Of a stretch of DNA of 64,000 bases, positions 10,608-23,385 are shown one piece after another. The stretch's first letter is position 1, and each line of letters begins with the position of its first letter. The notes beneath the pieces are model-generated. The model worked only from the letters and a program-made list of their open reading frames with translations. It made no database searches and was not told the DNA's origin. The DNA comes from Bugula neritina (Eukaryota > Bryozoa > Gymnolaemata > Cheilostomatida > Bugulidae), in the NCBI GenBank assembly GCA_964035545.1, contig OZ037766.1, positions 9,867,722-9,931,721 of the forward strand, read 5' to 3'. A program made the position numbers and the translations under genes.

Positions 10608-13600
10608 TCAAGTTGGATGATCTTCTAGATAAAGCTCCTCATGCACAGCCTCAATCAAGGGTTTTAACATGCTAGGGTCAACAGCATTCGAAACGATAAA
10701 AGGTTGTAGAAGCAGGTCATTTGCTGAAAGCCTCTTATCAGCAGATCTATGAAAGCATTTTTTAACAAAAGCCTCCAAAGAAGAAGAAATCTTGTTTTGA
10801 ATAGTTGGCATTCCTTTCTTTTTGAGTATCTTCTTGCAGGCTTCATTGGGGCTGAATTCTATATAAGGAGGTGTTCCATCTATCATCTCCACAATTAGAA
10901 CACCCAGGCTCCAGATATCAGCTTTTTCATTATATTGCTTCCTAAAATAAATTAAATTATTCTGTTATATATTATTGTATATTGGTGAAACATTATTTGG
11001 GCGCACACACACACACACCCAGGCAATGTAGGCTAGTTAACTTACCCTTTGATGGCTTCTGGTGACATCCAATACGGTGTGCCAATGGTTGTCTGTCTTC
11101 TAGCATCCTTTGTGTGCAGCTGAGCACAGCACCCAAAGTCAGTGAGTTTTACTTCACCATTTATTCCCATTAAAATGTTATCACTCTGTAAATAAGCTAA
11201 TATTATTAGTTTATTTTAGATTCAATGATATAATTTATATAAAATATATAATAGTTCTCCTAAATAATAAAACTCAATTGTTAGCTAAAATTAGATCTGT
11301 CAACCACCACACCTCCCCCCCCAACTCATGCCTTCATTATCTTTACTGCTATTGTACACTTAATCCCTTTTGTATTTCTTGTTCTTTGCGCTTTTCAATT
11401 GTTTAAATTAATACGAATACAAGATAAATTAATACAAATTTAGGATTGGTTAAAAATCATAACTGGCTAAAGTCACCGAATGTTCTATAGTTGGCTTTCA
11501 CTAGGGGAGAATCTCCAAAAACTCTTATTTGCTCTATTATGCACATACCTTAATGTCTCGGTGAATAATCATTTTGCTATGGAGGTAAGACAATGCTTTC
11601 AGACATTCAGCGGTTATAGTAGCAATATACTTGTCATCAAGCTTCATTGTTTCAATGACATCAGTTAAGCTTCCACCTGGTACAGATAATAGAGCATTAT
11701 GCCTTAAAAACTCTATCGTGCAAATAGTTTTTAATTTATAGCATAAGCTATTAAATTCAACTGTCATGACACACGGCACAAAATAAAGTTTCTTGGAGAT
11801 GATAGAAAAAAATCTGTCTCTTTGAAGTTACATAAAACAATTATTGAACATTTCAATGGCATAATATATAGAATTATCAAGCTTTGCATTATGCAAACGG
11901 ACTTTTCATTGGGTCTGAAGAAATAGTTGCATCGAATAAAACCACAACCATACGTTCATCCTTAAGAGCATCTATTCACATAATGGGAAGTAATGGAAAA
12001 ACAGTGTATAAAATATATAAATTAAGTTGTAATATTATGATTGACTTTGTTGTATTGTTCAAAGGCGGAGCATCACTAAATCAGGACTTTTCTCACCTTC
12101 CAAGTAATCCATAACAATCCAGAGAATGTTGTCCACCTGGTAGCTTCCTCTGTAGTTGATAATGTTCCTGTGTTGTAGAGTAGTAAGTGCCTCTAACTCT
12201 TTAACAATCAAGGCTAGTTGCTTTTGTCCTTGCTGTAAGCTAACCTTCTTTACTGCTACCACATCGTTTGTGTCATTATCTCTTGCGATGTAAACAGTTC
12301 CAAATGCTCTAAAAGTACAAAAACTCTAATAGAAAACTTAAACCATAGTAAGTATGGCATTGTATATCTGTATGCACTCCAGAATCCCTAGTTCTCTTTG
12401 AATGCAACAATATACAAATTATGTTTAGATGATGTGGGGGAAAGAGATTCATTTGTGTTGGAAACCAACACCCCCTTATTACAAACATACAATTTTAAGT
12501 TTACTAACATGTCTGGTTTTGTGAATTTGTTTATCATTAGCATAAACCATCATTATTTCATCCATGCATTTGTCATCATGCAGTTCAGTTTTTTAATTTA
12601 TGAGCCTTGCTATTAACTCTTGTAAAAATAAAGCCAAAAACAGGAGCAATATACTTTATAATTAAATGATGAAGTTATCTCATCAGTATTGGGGTTTTAC
12701 TGCTCACAATCAGTTAGCTGTCTGAGACTTTACCCATTACACTATCAGGAATTTCTAACACACAAGAAGGTTCAATTATAGAGGTTACCCTTACAGACTT
12801 ACAAACTCTTACAGAAGTGCTATCAGCTGTTATTTTAGTTTCACTCTATTACAGCTGTACTGAGTACAAAGTTTTGTGGCTCATATTATATGTTATTATG
12901 AAAGTAAGAAATTTAAATTAGAATGCGCATTAACAATAATATGCTATCAGAAAATTTCTCTAGACCAATCAACAAAACCCTTTAACAAAGTATCCATATA
13001 CTAGCAAATTAGCTATAGAAACTAAGATGAGTAGTAGCGATTATCAAACACACATCTCATTTGTTCAAGTATGACATCATTTGTCTTATAAGCTTCAATA
13101 GCTTTAGTTGTATCAGCTTGCAGCTACAATTTAAGTGTTCTATATCAATCATGTATGCAAGTTTAGGCCCAAAAGGCATATGGGTTTAGCGGGTAAGCTC
13201 GGTACACAGCTATTCCCATTGTGAACTTTCTCTGCATTCAAGAGTATAGGACCATAAAATTCAAACCTTCCTTATAGCAGACAATTTGCACTTAGTAATA
13301 TTTAAAGTATCTCAATATTTTACGCAAATCATAAAAATAGTATTTTTTATACAAAACTAAGTTATACTATATTATTTATTATGGTATGTTTTTATTATAA
13401 ACTCACCCTTGTCCAATCATATCTCCACATATATATCTTGTTTTCGGGTTTACGTTTTTCGTCTCCATTTCCTCTACAACATGCAATGAGTTTGTTATTT
13501 GTGTTAACAAGTTTGTTGGCCCAATATTGTTGATCAAAAATAGTTGGCACTCAAATTTGATAACCCATATTTTTATTTTAGGGTAAAAATTGATATCAAG

Positions 13601-16600
13601 TGACTGCCTGATCATAACAGTATTAGTTTTGAAATCTATAAAATTATATTTACCAGAACAGTGTAATGAGTTGTAAACCAACTTCTGGTACAACCAGAGA
13701 AGGAACCAAATGTCATATGCTACTAGTAAAAAAACTTAAATACAAGCATAAACAGCTCAAGTTGGCTGAGAGCCATTGGCTAAACACAGGTTTGTGCAAG
13801 TTATCCAATTATTTGTATTGAAACACTTGAAGTGCTCCAGTCAATTGCTTCATTAATAAACTTCTCTATTAAGTGATCAGCTTTCAAGAAATATAATATC
13901 CACAAGCCAGGACATGTCTAGCTAACAATGAAGTTACTTATTATTCAACTTCATGTACAGTCCAAGTTTACATAAAGTGTAACTTGATATTTGACATACA
14001 TGCAACCCATTTTCTAGTATTATAAACCCAAACTCCATGAAGCATATCTTAAACTAGCAATCGATACAAAACTTCACAGCTAAGCTTATTGATATTTAAA
14101 TTGACAAGGAATACGTTGTGTAGAATTACAAATTCGTCTACTGCTTTGCTATATAACTTTTACAGTGTTTCTATATAAAATATACAGAATTTTATTAGCA
14201 GTATCATCATTTACCACCTGCCATCATGTAATAAAACTAATTTTGATTTTAAAATTTCATCTGACTGCTATTTGCCCATAAAATATGTATGTGAATACAT
14301 TTTGGCCTATATGGAACATGCAAGAGTCTAGTGAATAGAAGGACTGGGCTACTCACTCAAAGCGCTTATAGCCCGACTTCTGCATTTCTTTGTCCTTATC
14401 ATTCTACTTCTTTTAAATCTGTCTACATTTACCGCTGAGGAGAGTGGTGCACTGGAGCAACCCATTCTACTGCTAACTTTACTTAATGTCAACTCACTCA
14501 TATCGGTTAGTAAAAGTGTCGACTGAGATTCGTTTTTTTCTAACTCATAGTCAGTTTCTGTCAAACTGTCACCTCTCTCCCACCCAATACCGCTGTCAGT
14601 ATTAGACAAGAAGCTACTTGTGTTCGATAAGGGTTTGTGTTTAGATGGTGCACAATTTCTACTACTTTCTAAGTCACAGCTGATTCGAGAGAGTCGATCA
14701 CTTCTTAGCATTTCATTCAACGTGTCTTCATTCCAAGGAGCATTATCATACATGTCTTCTTCATCAGGAGTACTTTCGTAGAAAGAAGACACTGGCCTTT
14801 TTTGTCTTTTACAGCTTGGAGACTTCTGCAAATAAAATACAGAGGCAATAAAACACACTCTTTTACTTAGAAGATTCACATACTGCATCATTTATGTGCT
14901 TAAGATATGTAACTAGATAATGCACGCAACATATGCTTGTTAACATCTTAGAAGATTAGTCATAGATTCAAACAATTTGTATATCATTTACATGCAGACA
15001 AACCAATTCAATGAAATATAATGAGTTTATATAAGTTATATTTCAATGAATTAATCTATCATAATGAAAGAACTGCCTGCCCTACATTTAGACTACTAAT
15101 GCAGAAGACTTAACATGATATTGACTCTCAAGTTATTATCAACACCTTTTTTTCATATTACTGTAAGGTCATCACAGCAAAATGTCAATACTTATGTTAC
15201 CAGCTGTATCAACATCCAAGAGAAGAAGATTTGCTACAGCATTATAATATAGTCTTGTCTCCAATTGGTCACTTACTTACCAAGAGTAATCCTATTTTGC
15301 CCAACTCATCATTCAACCCATGAACATATCATAATGAAGTATTATGTGTTATGCTCATGTGCAAATTCATTTTGTTACAGATACAGTCATGCGTAAAAGT
15401 TTTGACACTCCTAGATACTTTTTGTATCCTATGATAATAGCTGACCGAGATGTTCAATAATACCATATTGCTGCATATGATTTTGTAGCTCTCTTTCTGA
15501 TCTAACTAAATATCTTAAAATAAATTTAGATAAATGAACTATATTCGCTTCAATAAGTTTTTAACCTAAAGGTGACCTTCAAGTGTTTTGGAGTTTTTAG
15601 TCATTTTTTTGATAAAACACAATTGCAGATTTGAGGCAAAGTGGTGTGTTGTGAGTAAATATTTACAAAGGTTCATCTTTGCAACAGACTTTGCGAAACT
15701 CAAAATATAATTGCATTGCAAACTGAGTAAGCAGTAATGGCATAAGCTACCTTTCAATTCTATAATATATCTAAAATAAAATTTTGCTCAACACGCTATA
15801 TAGTGCATGATGAGAGACTCACTTTTCAGCAAAAGACAGTTATATTACATCAATCAAACTAAAAATAACTAAAAACAATTATGTTTAGTTTTGCAGCAGT
15901 ACAAGAAAATGAGAGGTGGCTTTAAAATGTTAAGACCTAAGTGATTTCTTGGTTGAAATTGATTTATGAACCGTACTGATCTATGAGAAGACCTCGTAAA
16001 GTGAAAATTTGTGAAAGTAATTGCATGCTGCCAGCTACCTTGAGATTACGCAACAAATCAACTAGTTTAGTGGGAGAAGAAAAAATTATTTTAGTGCAAT
16101 TTCTAGTCATATTACCAGGACCATACAAGCATTGGTCTAAAAGAGAGAAATTTCAAGTACTTGAGTGAGCTGTGCACTGCTCAAATAATAAACCAATAGC
16201 AAAAAATGTTATGGACAATACAAAGACCAGTGGTTATGAAAAAACCAACAAACACGATTAATTAAGCTTGTTGGTTTTATCACTTCACAGAGCATTGCAA
16301 TGTAGACTAGATCATGTTGTGTTAAGCAATAAATAAGCTAACGTCAGAAATATTTGTATCAGAGTATAGCTCATAGAAAAGGATATAATTAGAATCATAC
16401 CTCTGCATGACTTCTCATTGAACTGGTGCCAGCTTCATTTTTATCTTCGGCTGCTCTATTTCCATGCTGTCTTGAATCTAAAGAGTGAAATAATCTAATC
16501 ATTTCACTCACAGACATGGTGACCATGATACATATATTGGAGGCTATCCTCATTCAGCTAATAGAGATTGCAGGGGTATCTGCATGGTTTATATACAAAA

Positions 16601-19600
16601 AGAATCACCAATGACAAACGACTTGTCTGATAATCAGCCAATAGCAGCAAAGTAATCAGCAATAACCAGGATAGTTTCTAATTTTGCTAAGCCTAAAAGT
16701 AAATTCCTGTTATTTAAAACTGTGTTAGTATTTATGTGTAGAAGAAGATATAATTTAACTTATCAAAATATAGGTTTCCCTAAAAAAATAATATGAGTAA
16801 GAGATAAATTAGCTCTATACTGAGTTATAGTGAATATATGCCATTATTTGCTTTTCTCATAACTTCTTTCTCAATAAGATCAGCCCTTTTGTAAAAATCA
16901 TAAAATCATAATACATGTAATTCTACATTAGTGAAAAAATTTAGAGTGTAAGTTAGTGCTAAAACATTACTACCTCATTTTAATATAATTTTTTCTCCAT
17001 CACTTTCCAAAGGCAAAGTACAAATGTTAGTGAAAAGGATTTTAAGCCCAACAAAAAGTATGAACATGTTTTCTCATTTTTGAAGCTAGCATAATCAGAT
17101 TTGATTCGCAACAGTAAAATATATATTTGGAAATTGACAGAATAGAATAATATTTGAACAACTTTTGAAGGCAATGTATTAAATATTTACAGGGCTATAA
17201 TCTTCAGTACAATGGCCAAGTAGCTTTTAGTATACTCATATATTAAATTATCACGTTCTTCACATACAAGATATAAATATACTTTATATGGGTATAGATT
17301 TGAAAAGACAGGTTCCTATTTTATATATTATATTGTTATATCAAAATATATGTAGCCTGTAGGTATATATAATGCACAAAAATAAAATTATGTTGAAAAG
17401 TTTTTGAAGCTGCAGCGCTACGATATATCTGTGAGAAAAAAATGTTTACCACTCTCACCTATAAAACACATGCACTACCTTTCAATCTATTGAACAATTA
17501 GACTCTAGCTTTAGCAATTATCTAGCCTAATTTGCAAAATGTGCAACTAAATAAAAAATACAAATTTTAAGAGTTAGCATCTCAGAATAAAAAGACAGCA
17601 CATTAGCACATAATATGTACTATATTTTTTTCTCACCCTCTACCTTACGTGTTATGACTACTACCTTAATATTTTCCTCTCTTCACTATTAGTTAACACC
17701 CCCTAGCAGCTACCACCAAAACTGCTGTTATATATCATTGCTGACATCTTCATATAAACATGTGAAGTAGTTTTATAAATATCCTAAGATACAACTTTTC
17801 ACGTAGCATGCAGCTTTCCTAGTGAAAGTATGTCACAGTGTTTACAACTATGACCTCATTCTCCACTACATTTGCATGTCCCACAGTGCCGATGAATCAT
17901 AATACGGGTGACTCATAAATGCTGCGTGGGTGATGGAAGCCTAATTTGAAAAAAGTGGCATCCAAAGTTTGTAGTGGACATTTTAATTTTATTATTAAGT
18001 TTTTATTGTTTTTGTTTTGACTAACACTATGGTTATATTCAGTCGCTACTATAAAAACTATCGTTGAAATACAAGTAAAAACTAAGTATTTTATCAATTT
18101 GCTCTATTTTACTAATTTCATAATAAAATATTATAGAAAAGTACTTAAATAAATATCAAGCTTTATATTTTTTAAAGATATCTATATGTTGCAAGTCTAA
18201 TAGAAACTATCAGCAGTGGAGATTAAAATATATGTTGTAGTAAGTCAACAAATTTGCAATTCATGGCTATTTTTTTTAAAAAGTTATGTTTAACAATTCA
18301 TCTTGATAAGTTTTTATATTTTTGATAACAAATACATAGAAGTGTATATAGAGAATATGTAGCATCTGTTTAGGAAACAGAAAATATAGTTTTAGTTGCT
18401 TCAGGTGCGGAAAACAGGTCCTTATCATTTTTTATCAATTTAGAATTGTATTCTCTTGTATTAAAACACTATAAATTAACTTTTTTTGACAATAATGTAA
18501 TACTGACCAGCTGCTTGTCCATATACAAAAGCAAGTCAAGATATAGAATTTATACCACCAATCTTTCTTACGAAAATCTTATTACAAACCATCCCAAGTA
18601 GGCCTACATATAAACGGTAGTTGAAGTTATTCCCCCCTTTATTTGCTAAATTTATCATCATGAAGCTAAGTGCATCAACTAACAAATTTTATGCAATAGG
18701 AGAACAAATTGTTCTATGACTGCATAATATTTTGTAAGGTTCAAGGCTTTCTGGGACTTAGTGTCTTTCTTTGATGACTGTAAACCATATTCAATTACAA
18801 TACTAATAAACAAGTAATCATTCTTTTAATGGTACAGAAAATGCTAAGTGGCTGATTATCTTTGATAAAAATGCTTCTGGCTATACATGTAATATGTTTC
18901 CAAACTCCAACAATTACAACTATACAAATATAGCATTGTAGAAAAATCTAGTGAATATGTTAGTAACTATTGCTTACTAACAAAGTGTAGCTATAGTATT
19001 TCTAACAAGTTGTGTACAATTTTCAAAAATCCATTAGCAAATAATTTTGCAATTAGTGGATAAGTTCTATATCGCAGCTCGAGCATTCCAAACAAACACA
19101 ATATATTTTTATGCCAACCAATTAATTTCCTGCAAAATAGCACTGCATTGTAATAGACTGAGTGAAAGCCATGGTTAAACAATGCCTCTACCAAATAATT
19201 TCAGAGTTTTACTTACTATTGCTAGCGTCTCTCAACTTCCACGTGCTTCCTCCATCGCTACAGCTCTTCAAGAATAATTGTTGCTCTTGGTTAGACAACT
19301 CCTCTTCAACACAACTGCCACTATCACTTAAGCTTCGAAGACGATTCAGCAAAGATGTATTTTGATCTTCTACAAACAAGAGATTAGAGTCCAGTTTGTA
19401 CATGCTGTTACTACTTCTGTATAATATGTGTTTACATTACAGTTGTGCTTTGCAAGGTTTACTGATTTTATGCTATGAAAGAAAGTTTTCTAGGGTTGTT
19501 TTAAATGACTGAATGACTACAGCTCACTTTAGTAGTGCGGAATAAAAAGACCTACAATCATTGTTATCCATGTCAATAATTTGTTAACAATTACTTAGTG

Positions 19601-21236
19601 TTTCTTAAAGAGTTTTTTAACTTTAAAAGCCACAGTTTTATATGAGATTCACTAAAAAGTTTACTGAGAATACCATAATAATAACTCGTACAACTTCATA
19701 GATAACTAATGAATTACCTGCAGTTTAAGCACTGTGTTGAAAATATAATATAGCCAGTGCAATGTTTGTGCAAATGTTTGCCCATGTTATTAAAAAATAT
19801 GATAAATGAGTCTTCAGTGATTACAAGAAAGCAATTCTAAAATTAGGTATTTACAAACCAACATACAACGAAATTAGGACAAATATATATTTAATAACTA
19901 TATTTATAGCAGAATTTGCATGATCAAAATTAACAAACTCCAGTCCAGTAGTCAAAATTGGAATGGTTGAATTTTGTGCGTGTGCAAATTTGCTAAATAT
20001 TGTACATTTAGTGTCAAAAGTGAAATAAATTACTCAAATACGAAGTAAGTGTTAGTTCCTGTTAGTTAGTTGGTATATTTTATAAAACTAAGAATGAGAC
20101 TTTAAAATTTGCTGCCAAATTAAAATGGTATAAATGCTTTTGCCTTATATAGTCATTAATAAATTTAATATTTGCTAAATGGCGACTGATTTTCTGTTGA
20201 AAAAACTCAAGTTACACAACGGAACTTATTTCTTAATAATATTTTAGTTTAGGTCGTATTATAATCTAAAATATCATCAAAGAAAACATGATAATGCAAG
20301 TAAGCAATGAGATAGTTACTACAATAAAAAATGTTGAAATCAGCATAACAAAATTATTTGTTAGCTAAAACTATAAGCTTTTACCACGAACTCCCTCGTC
20401 TGTAACACTTTCATCGCCAACTATATTCAGAAACTTTGTACCATCAATGATTTGTTTGTAGTGGTCCTCCCACTTTTGAGATGGTGACACTGTAACAAAT
20501 CTCTGAAAGGTTATTGATACTCTGTACATTTATCTGGTTTATCTGCTATAGCCTATATTTATATATTACATTTTGTTCATGTTATAGACAGCATTGCAAT
20601 CAGAAAAAATCCAAAAATTCTCGCATAATATACAGAGCTTCTGTAAGCCAAGCTATACTGCTACATTTTATTAAGTGTATAGTTGTAGTCTGCTAGTTAG
20701 TTTTTAGTTACACCCTACATATGTGTAAATTTTTCTAACTGTAAGTATAGATTTGGAGATCATATCATGATAGTAAATATAGCAAATGAAATGTTCATCT
20801 GAAACCTCTAGCAGGTTTTAAAATATTTTTATACTGACCGCAATTGACTTTTCCAGTGCTGAGTGGTGCATTGGGCAAGTTTAAAAAAGACGGCGGAGAG
20901 CTTTTTCTGGAAGTAGCAGGAGAAGAATTGCTAGAAACAGACTGAGAGAGGCTGTCAGAGCTACTTGAGGAATCATCTTTCCTCTCAGGAGCTGTTTGCC
21001 GTCTTATTCTGATTTGAGTTCTTCCTTTAACTGGTGAACGTCTCACTGATAACCAAACACAAAGCTTATTATTTAATAAATCCTATTTCAGATTCTTTTG
21101 CAAATAATTTAATTAAAAACTCTTGTGCTCAAGGTGAAAAATGATAAATAATATTTATGTATGTCTTACCTAGTGTGCTTGTTTGATTGTGGTTTGAACT
21201 AGCACCAATGTGAAGTTGGGCTCCACTATTACTCAT
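10608..21236 (-). CDS. Divergent PAK-like Ser/Thr kinase without visible CRIB
   Basis: Eleven exons join in frame to 652 residues: 21170-21236, 20839-21045, 20385-20489, 19217-19369, 16401-16477, 14357-14825, 13407-13473, 12097-12308, 11549-11676, 11046-11185, 10608-10941. The C-terminal kinase domain (about 372-645) is of the STE20/PAK type and looks catalytically intact: GQGAFGTV glycine loop, Lys402 in VAVK, HRDIK at 491-495, DFG at 511-513, activation-loop Thr528 in TTIGTPYW, and SPE in place of the usual APE. The sequence just before the kinase ([15 protein letters not shown]) aligns with the pre-kinase segment of PAKs. The N-terminal 370 residues are Ser-rich and low-complexity. They lack the IS.P..F.H..HVG.D signature of CRIB; only [14 protein letters not shown] (near residue 92) recalls its second half. 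The frame stays open for about 70 nt above the chosen ATG, so extra 5' exons are possible. The adjacent canonical PAK lies on the same strand. Confidence 0.85.
15379..16168 (+). mobile_element. Possible decayed Tc1/mariner-type element
   Basis: This lies in an intron of the PAK-like gene. At 15379 the sequence tacagtcatgcgtaaaag resembles the TA-CAGT...AAAAGTTTT terminal repeats of Tc1-like elements. About 600 bp later, 15983-16168 encodes [11 protein letters not shown] followed by LRNKSTSLV, which recalls the (G)RPRK region of Tc1 transposase N termini. The reading frame is broken and no matching right end was found. Both pieces of evidence are weak. Confidence 0.3.
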
Positions 21237-21698
21237 TTTATGGCAGCTGTCAACTGCATAAGGCTGTAATTTGGAGCGTTGTGGCTCTAGAACTGTAGTC
21301 TAATCAAGAAGTGCTAGATCAACTTGAATGCGCGGAGCTACGAAAACCTACACTTATATATTAGTGTATCCTGATGCAATAGCACCATCATGTATGAGTT
21401 TGGCTTCAACAAAAACTGATTGGAGCGTGCTATGGAAATATCTCTAAATAAACAATGATAAAGGTTTAGGCATTGTATTGCAACTCTAGTAGCTATATAA
21501 GCTGCTGTGAACATAAAAGACATATTAATACAGTTCTATTATTCTCTTCTATGTACCTATTCATTTTACTTATTCTATTTATACAATATAAATGCATGTT
21601 CAATTATGTAATGTACACATGCAAATCTATAATAAAATGTTCCCTTTATATCACTAATACTGTTCAACCAAAATGTATGGCATTAATAAACCCATTCC

Positions 21699-21722
21699 GG
21701 GTAGGGGGGAGGGGGGAGGAGG
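21699..21722 (+). repeat. G-rich run
   Basis: The segment reads gggtagggggg, then gggggg, then gg pairs, each separated by a single base. It could form a G-quadruplex with at least two tetrads. No other role is evident. Confidence 0.5.
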
Positions 21723-22093
21723 CACAACGGTCATAGGGGTACAAAAAGCCGGTCAAATTGTGAGAGAATTTATTGACTTAGAGTTGTGATTTTTGTTTAA
21801 TAAAAGGGTATTTACATAATTATTCAGCCATTGTAGTTTCAACACTTGCGGAGCATACATGTTGAAGAGGCCAATCAAAAACTTTTTTCACCTACTTTTT
21901 GTAAATTTTTTAAGATGTCGTTAAAGCTTTATAACTTTTTACACTCAAAGGTAGCAAGCTTAAATTTTACTGATATTGTTGCCATTGCTTGTCTTTACAT
22001 TGCTTAACTAATATAATGGCGGACTCTAAAATAATTTTTCCTTGAGCCACATTTTTTCCCTTTTACCCACACTATATGCTGACGAACCCACAT

Positions 22094-22853
22094 GGGGCAC
22101 AGTGGGCCACGCTGATCGGGGCACAATGGGCCACCTGATCATTGCACCCTGATCACTGTTATTAGTTTGTTTGCTCAAAAATTTAGATGAAATATTAACT
22201 TAAAATCTATAGATATAGCCATTTCTGACCTTATTGTAAAATATCAAAAACATTATAGTAAGACTACCAAACTACAAGGTGAAGCTCCCCTAATATACAT
22301 CTGGTGTGGCTAAAGCTTTGCCATTTTATACATCATACAAAACACCTTGCTGTTGCTATTAATGGATAGTCATGATATTTATTATACATTATATAATTGA
22401 GGAAATATACATGCATTTGACAAAAATAAATTTTGATTTGCTCAATTTCTTTCCCCCTCCCCTTCCGCATTGCCACAGCCATGCACCTTAGCTACAGTTC
22501 ATAGAAAAAAGTCTACTCGGAATTTTGTAGTACACGTTACTAAAATTTTTTCTGATGAAAATTCCTGTGAAGTTGAAACAGAAAAAAAAATTTAGTTCTA
22601 AACAGTAATGATAATGGCACCATCGAAATGAGTGATGTACGTTTGATTTTGCCTCCCCTGCTATCTGTGGTGGTACAAACTGTACAGCTAAAACATGATT
22701 TTTGCTGTAGATCTGAGAGAGTATTTTTATTCATTTGTGTATATTAAACAAATAAAGATCAGATGCAACCAAATTAGCAAAGTTTCAATATAATATTTGT
22801 TGTGTCCCACCCAGTGGCCCATTGTACCCCGGTACCGGGGCACAATGAGCCAC
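22094..22853. mobile_element. DNA-transposon-like element bounded by 17-mers
   Basis: Four copies of a 17-mer near GGGGCACAATGGGCCAC bound a 760-bp segment: 22094-22110 and 22118-22134 in direct orientation on the left, then 22814-22830 inverted and 22837-22853 direct on the right. The inverted pair between left and right is what terminal repeats of a non-autonomous DNA transposon look like. No transposase reading frame is present inside. Exact ends and target-site duplication could not be fixed by eye. Confidence 0.5.
22814..22853. repeat. 17-bp near-perfect hairpin around ggtacc
   Basis: The arms gtggcccattgtacccc (22814-22830) and ggggcacaatgagccac (22837-22853) pair with two mismatches around a central ggtacc that is itself palindromic. 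It forms the right border of the transposon-like segment. Confidence 0.8.
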
Positions 22854-23224
22854 TTTTTTCGTTACGAAAATTTCATAATTCTGAAAGTTGTGAAAGAGAT
22901 AGAAACAGCCAACTGATACCTATAATAGACAACTGGTGTAGCATTTATACTAGAGAGTATTGAAAAAGTAACTTGAAAAACACACGAATGAGAGCAAAGA
23001 ATTCAAAAATCGACCCGTTGTGGCCTCGCCCCTCCCAACCTGTTACCTCTACTATATAATCAGCATGTTGTTTTTACAAAATATTAATTTATTTGTAGAA
23101 TTGTCATGGTTGCAAAAGTTGAACATTTATTATTAATAAAGTTGTTTCTAATGAATAGCAAATTGGGGCAGAATATTTGTAACAACATAAAGACTCGCAC
23201 AGGTTTGTAGTTGCTATCCCGTGA

Positions 23225-23385
23225 GCGAAAAGGTTTTTTTTAAAGCAGCTAAAGATTTATTCATATGCGACACAGGAGCAATTAATACTGGATGCTTTTC
23301 CTAATTTCCCCCAATGGTCTTTACCAGGATCAAACCCATGACTTTAGGTTAACTAAGCCAGCGCTCCAAGACCATGGCTGCTTTC
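23225..23385 (-). repeat. tRNA-derived SINE, copy 1
   Basis: On the minus strand a Pol III A-box-like TGGCTTAGTT (23351-23360) is followed at tRNA-like spacing by a B-box-like GGTTTGATCC (23327-23336). The segment downstream of the boxes (plus-strand 23231-23310, including ttttaaagcagctaaag and gcaattaatactggatgc) aligns with 58575-58640, where a second copy lies in the same orientation. Pol III boxes plus a shared non-tRNA body are the marks of a tRNA-derived SINE. Confidence 0.6.

Noticed and set aside
12680-12760. Minus-strand tRNA-like segment (taatgggtaaagtct) as a third SINE copy
   Set aside because: The B box is degenerate and the shared body of the other copies is missing.
21338-21523. 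Minus-strand frame between the PAK genes that might be a 5' exon
   Set aside because: The frame compatible with splicing encodes no CRIB or other motif. It may be noncoding leader at most.
22081-22100. Minus-strand codons reading PHVGS, a possible CRIB remnant
   Set aside because: They fall inside the transposon-like 17-mer repeat, and the surrounding residues do not fit CRIB.
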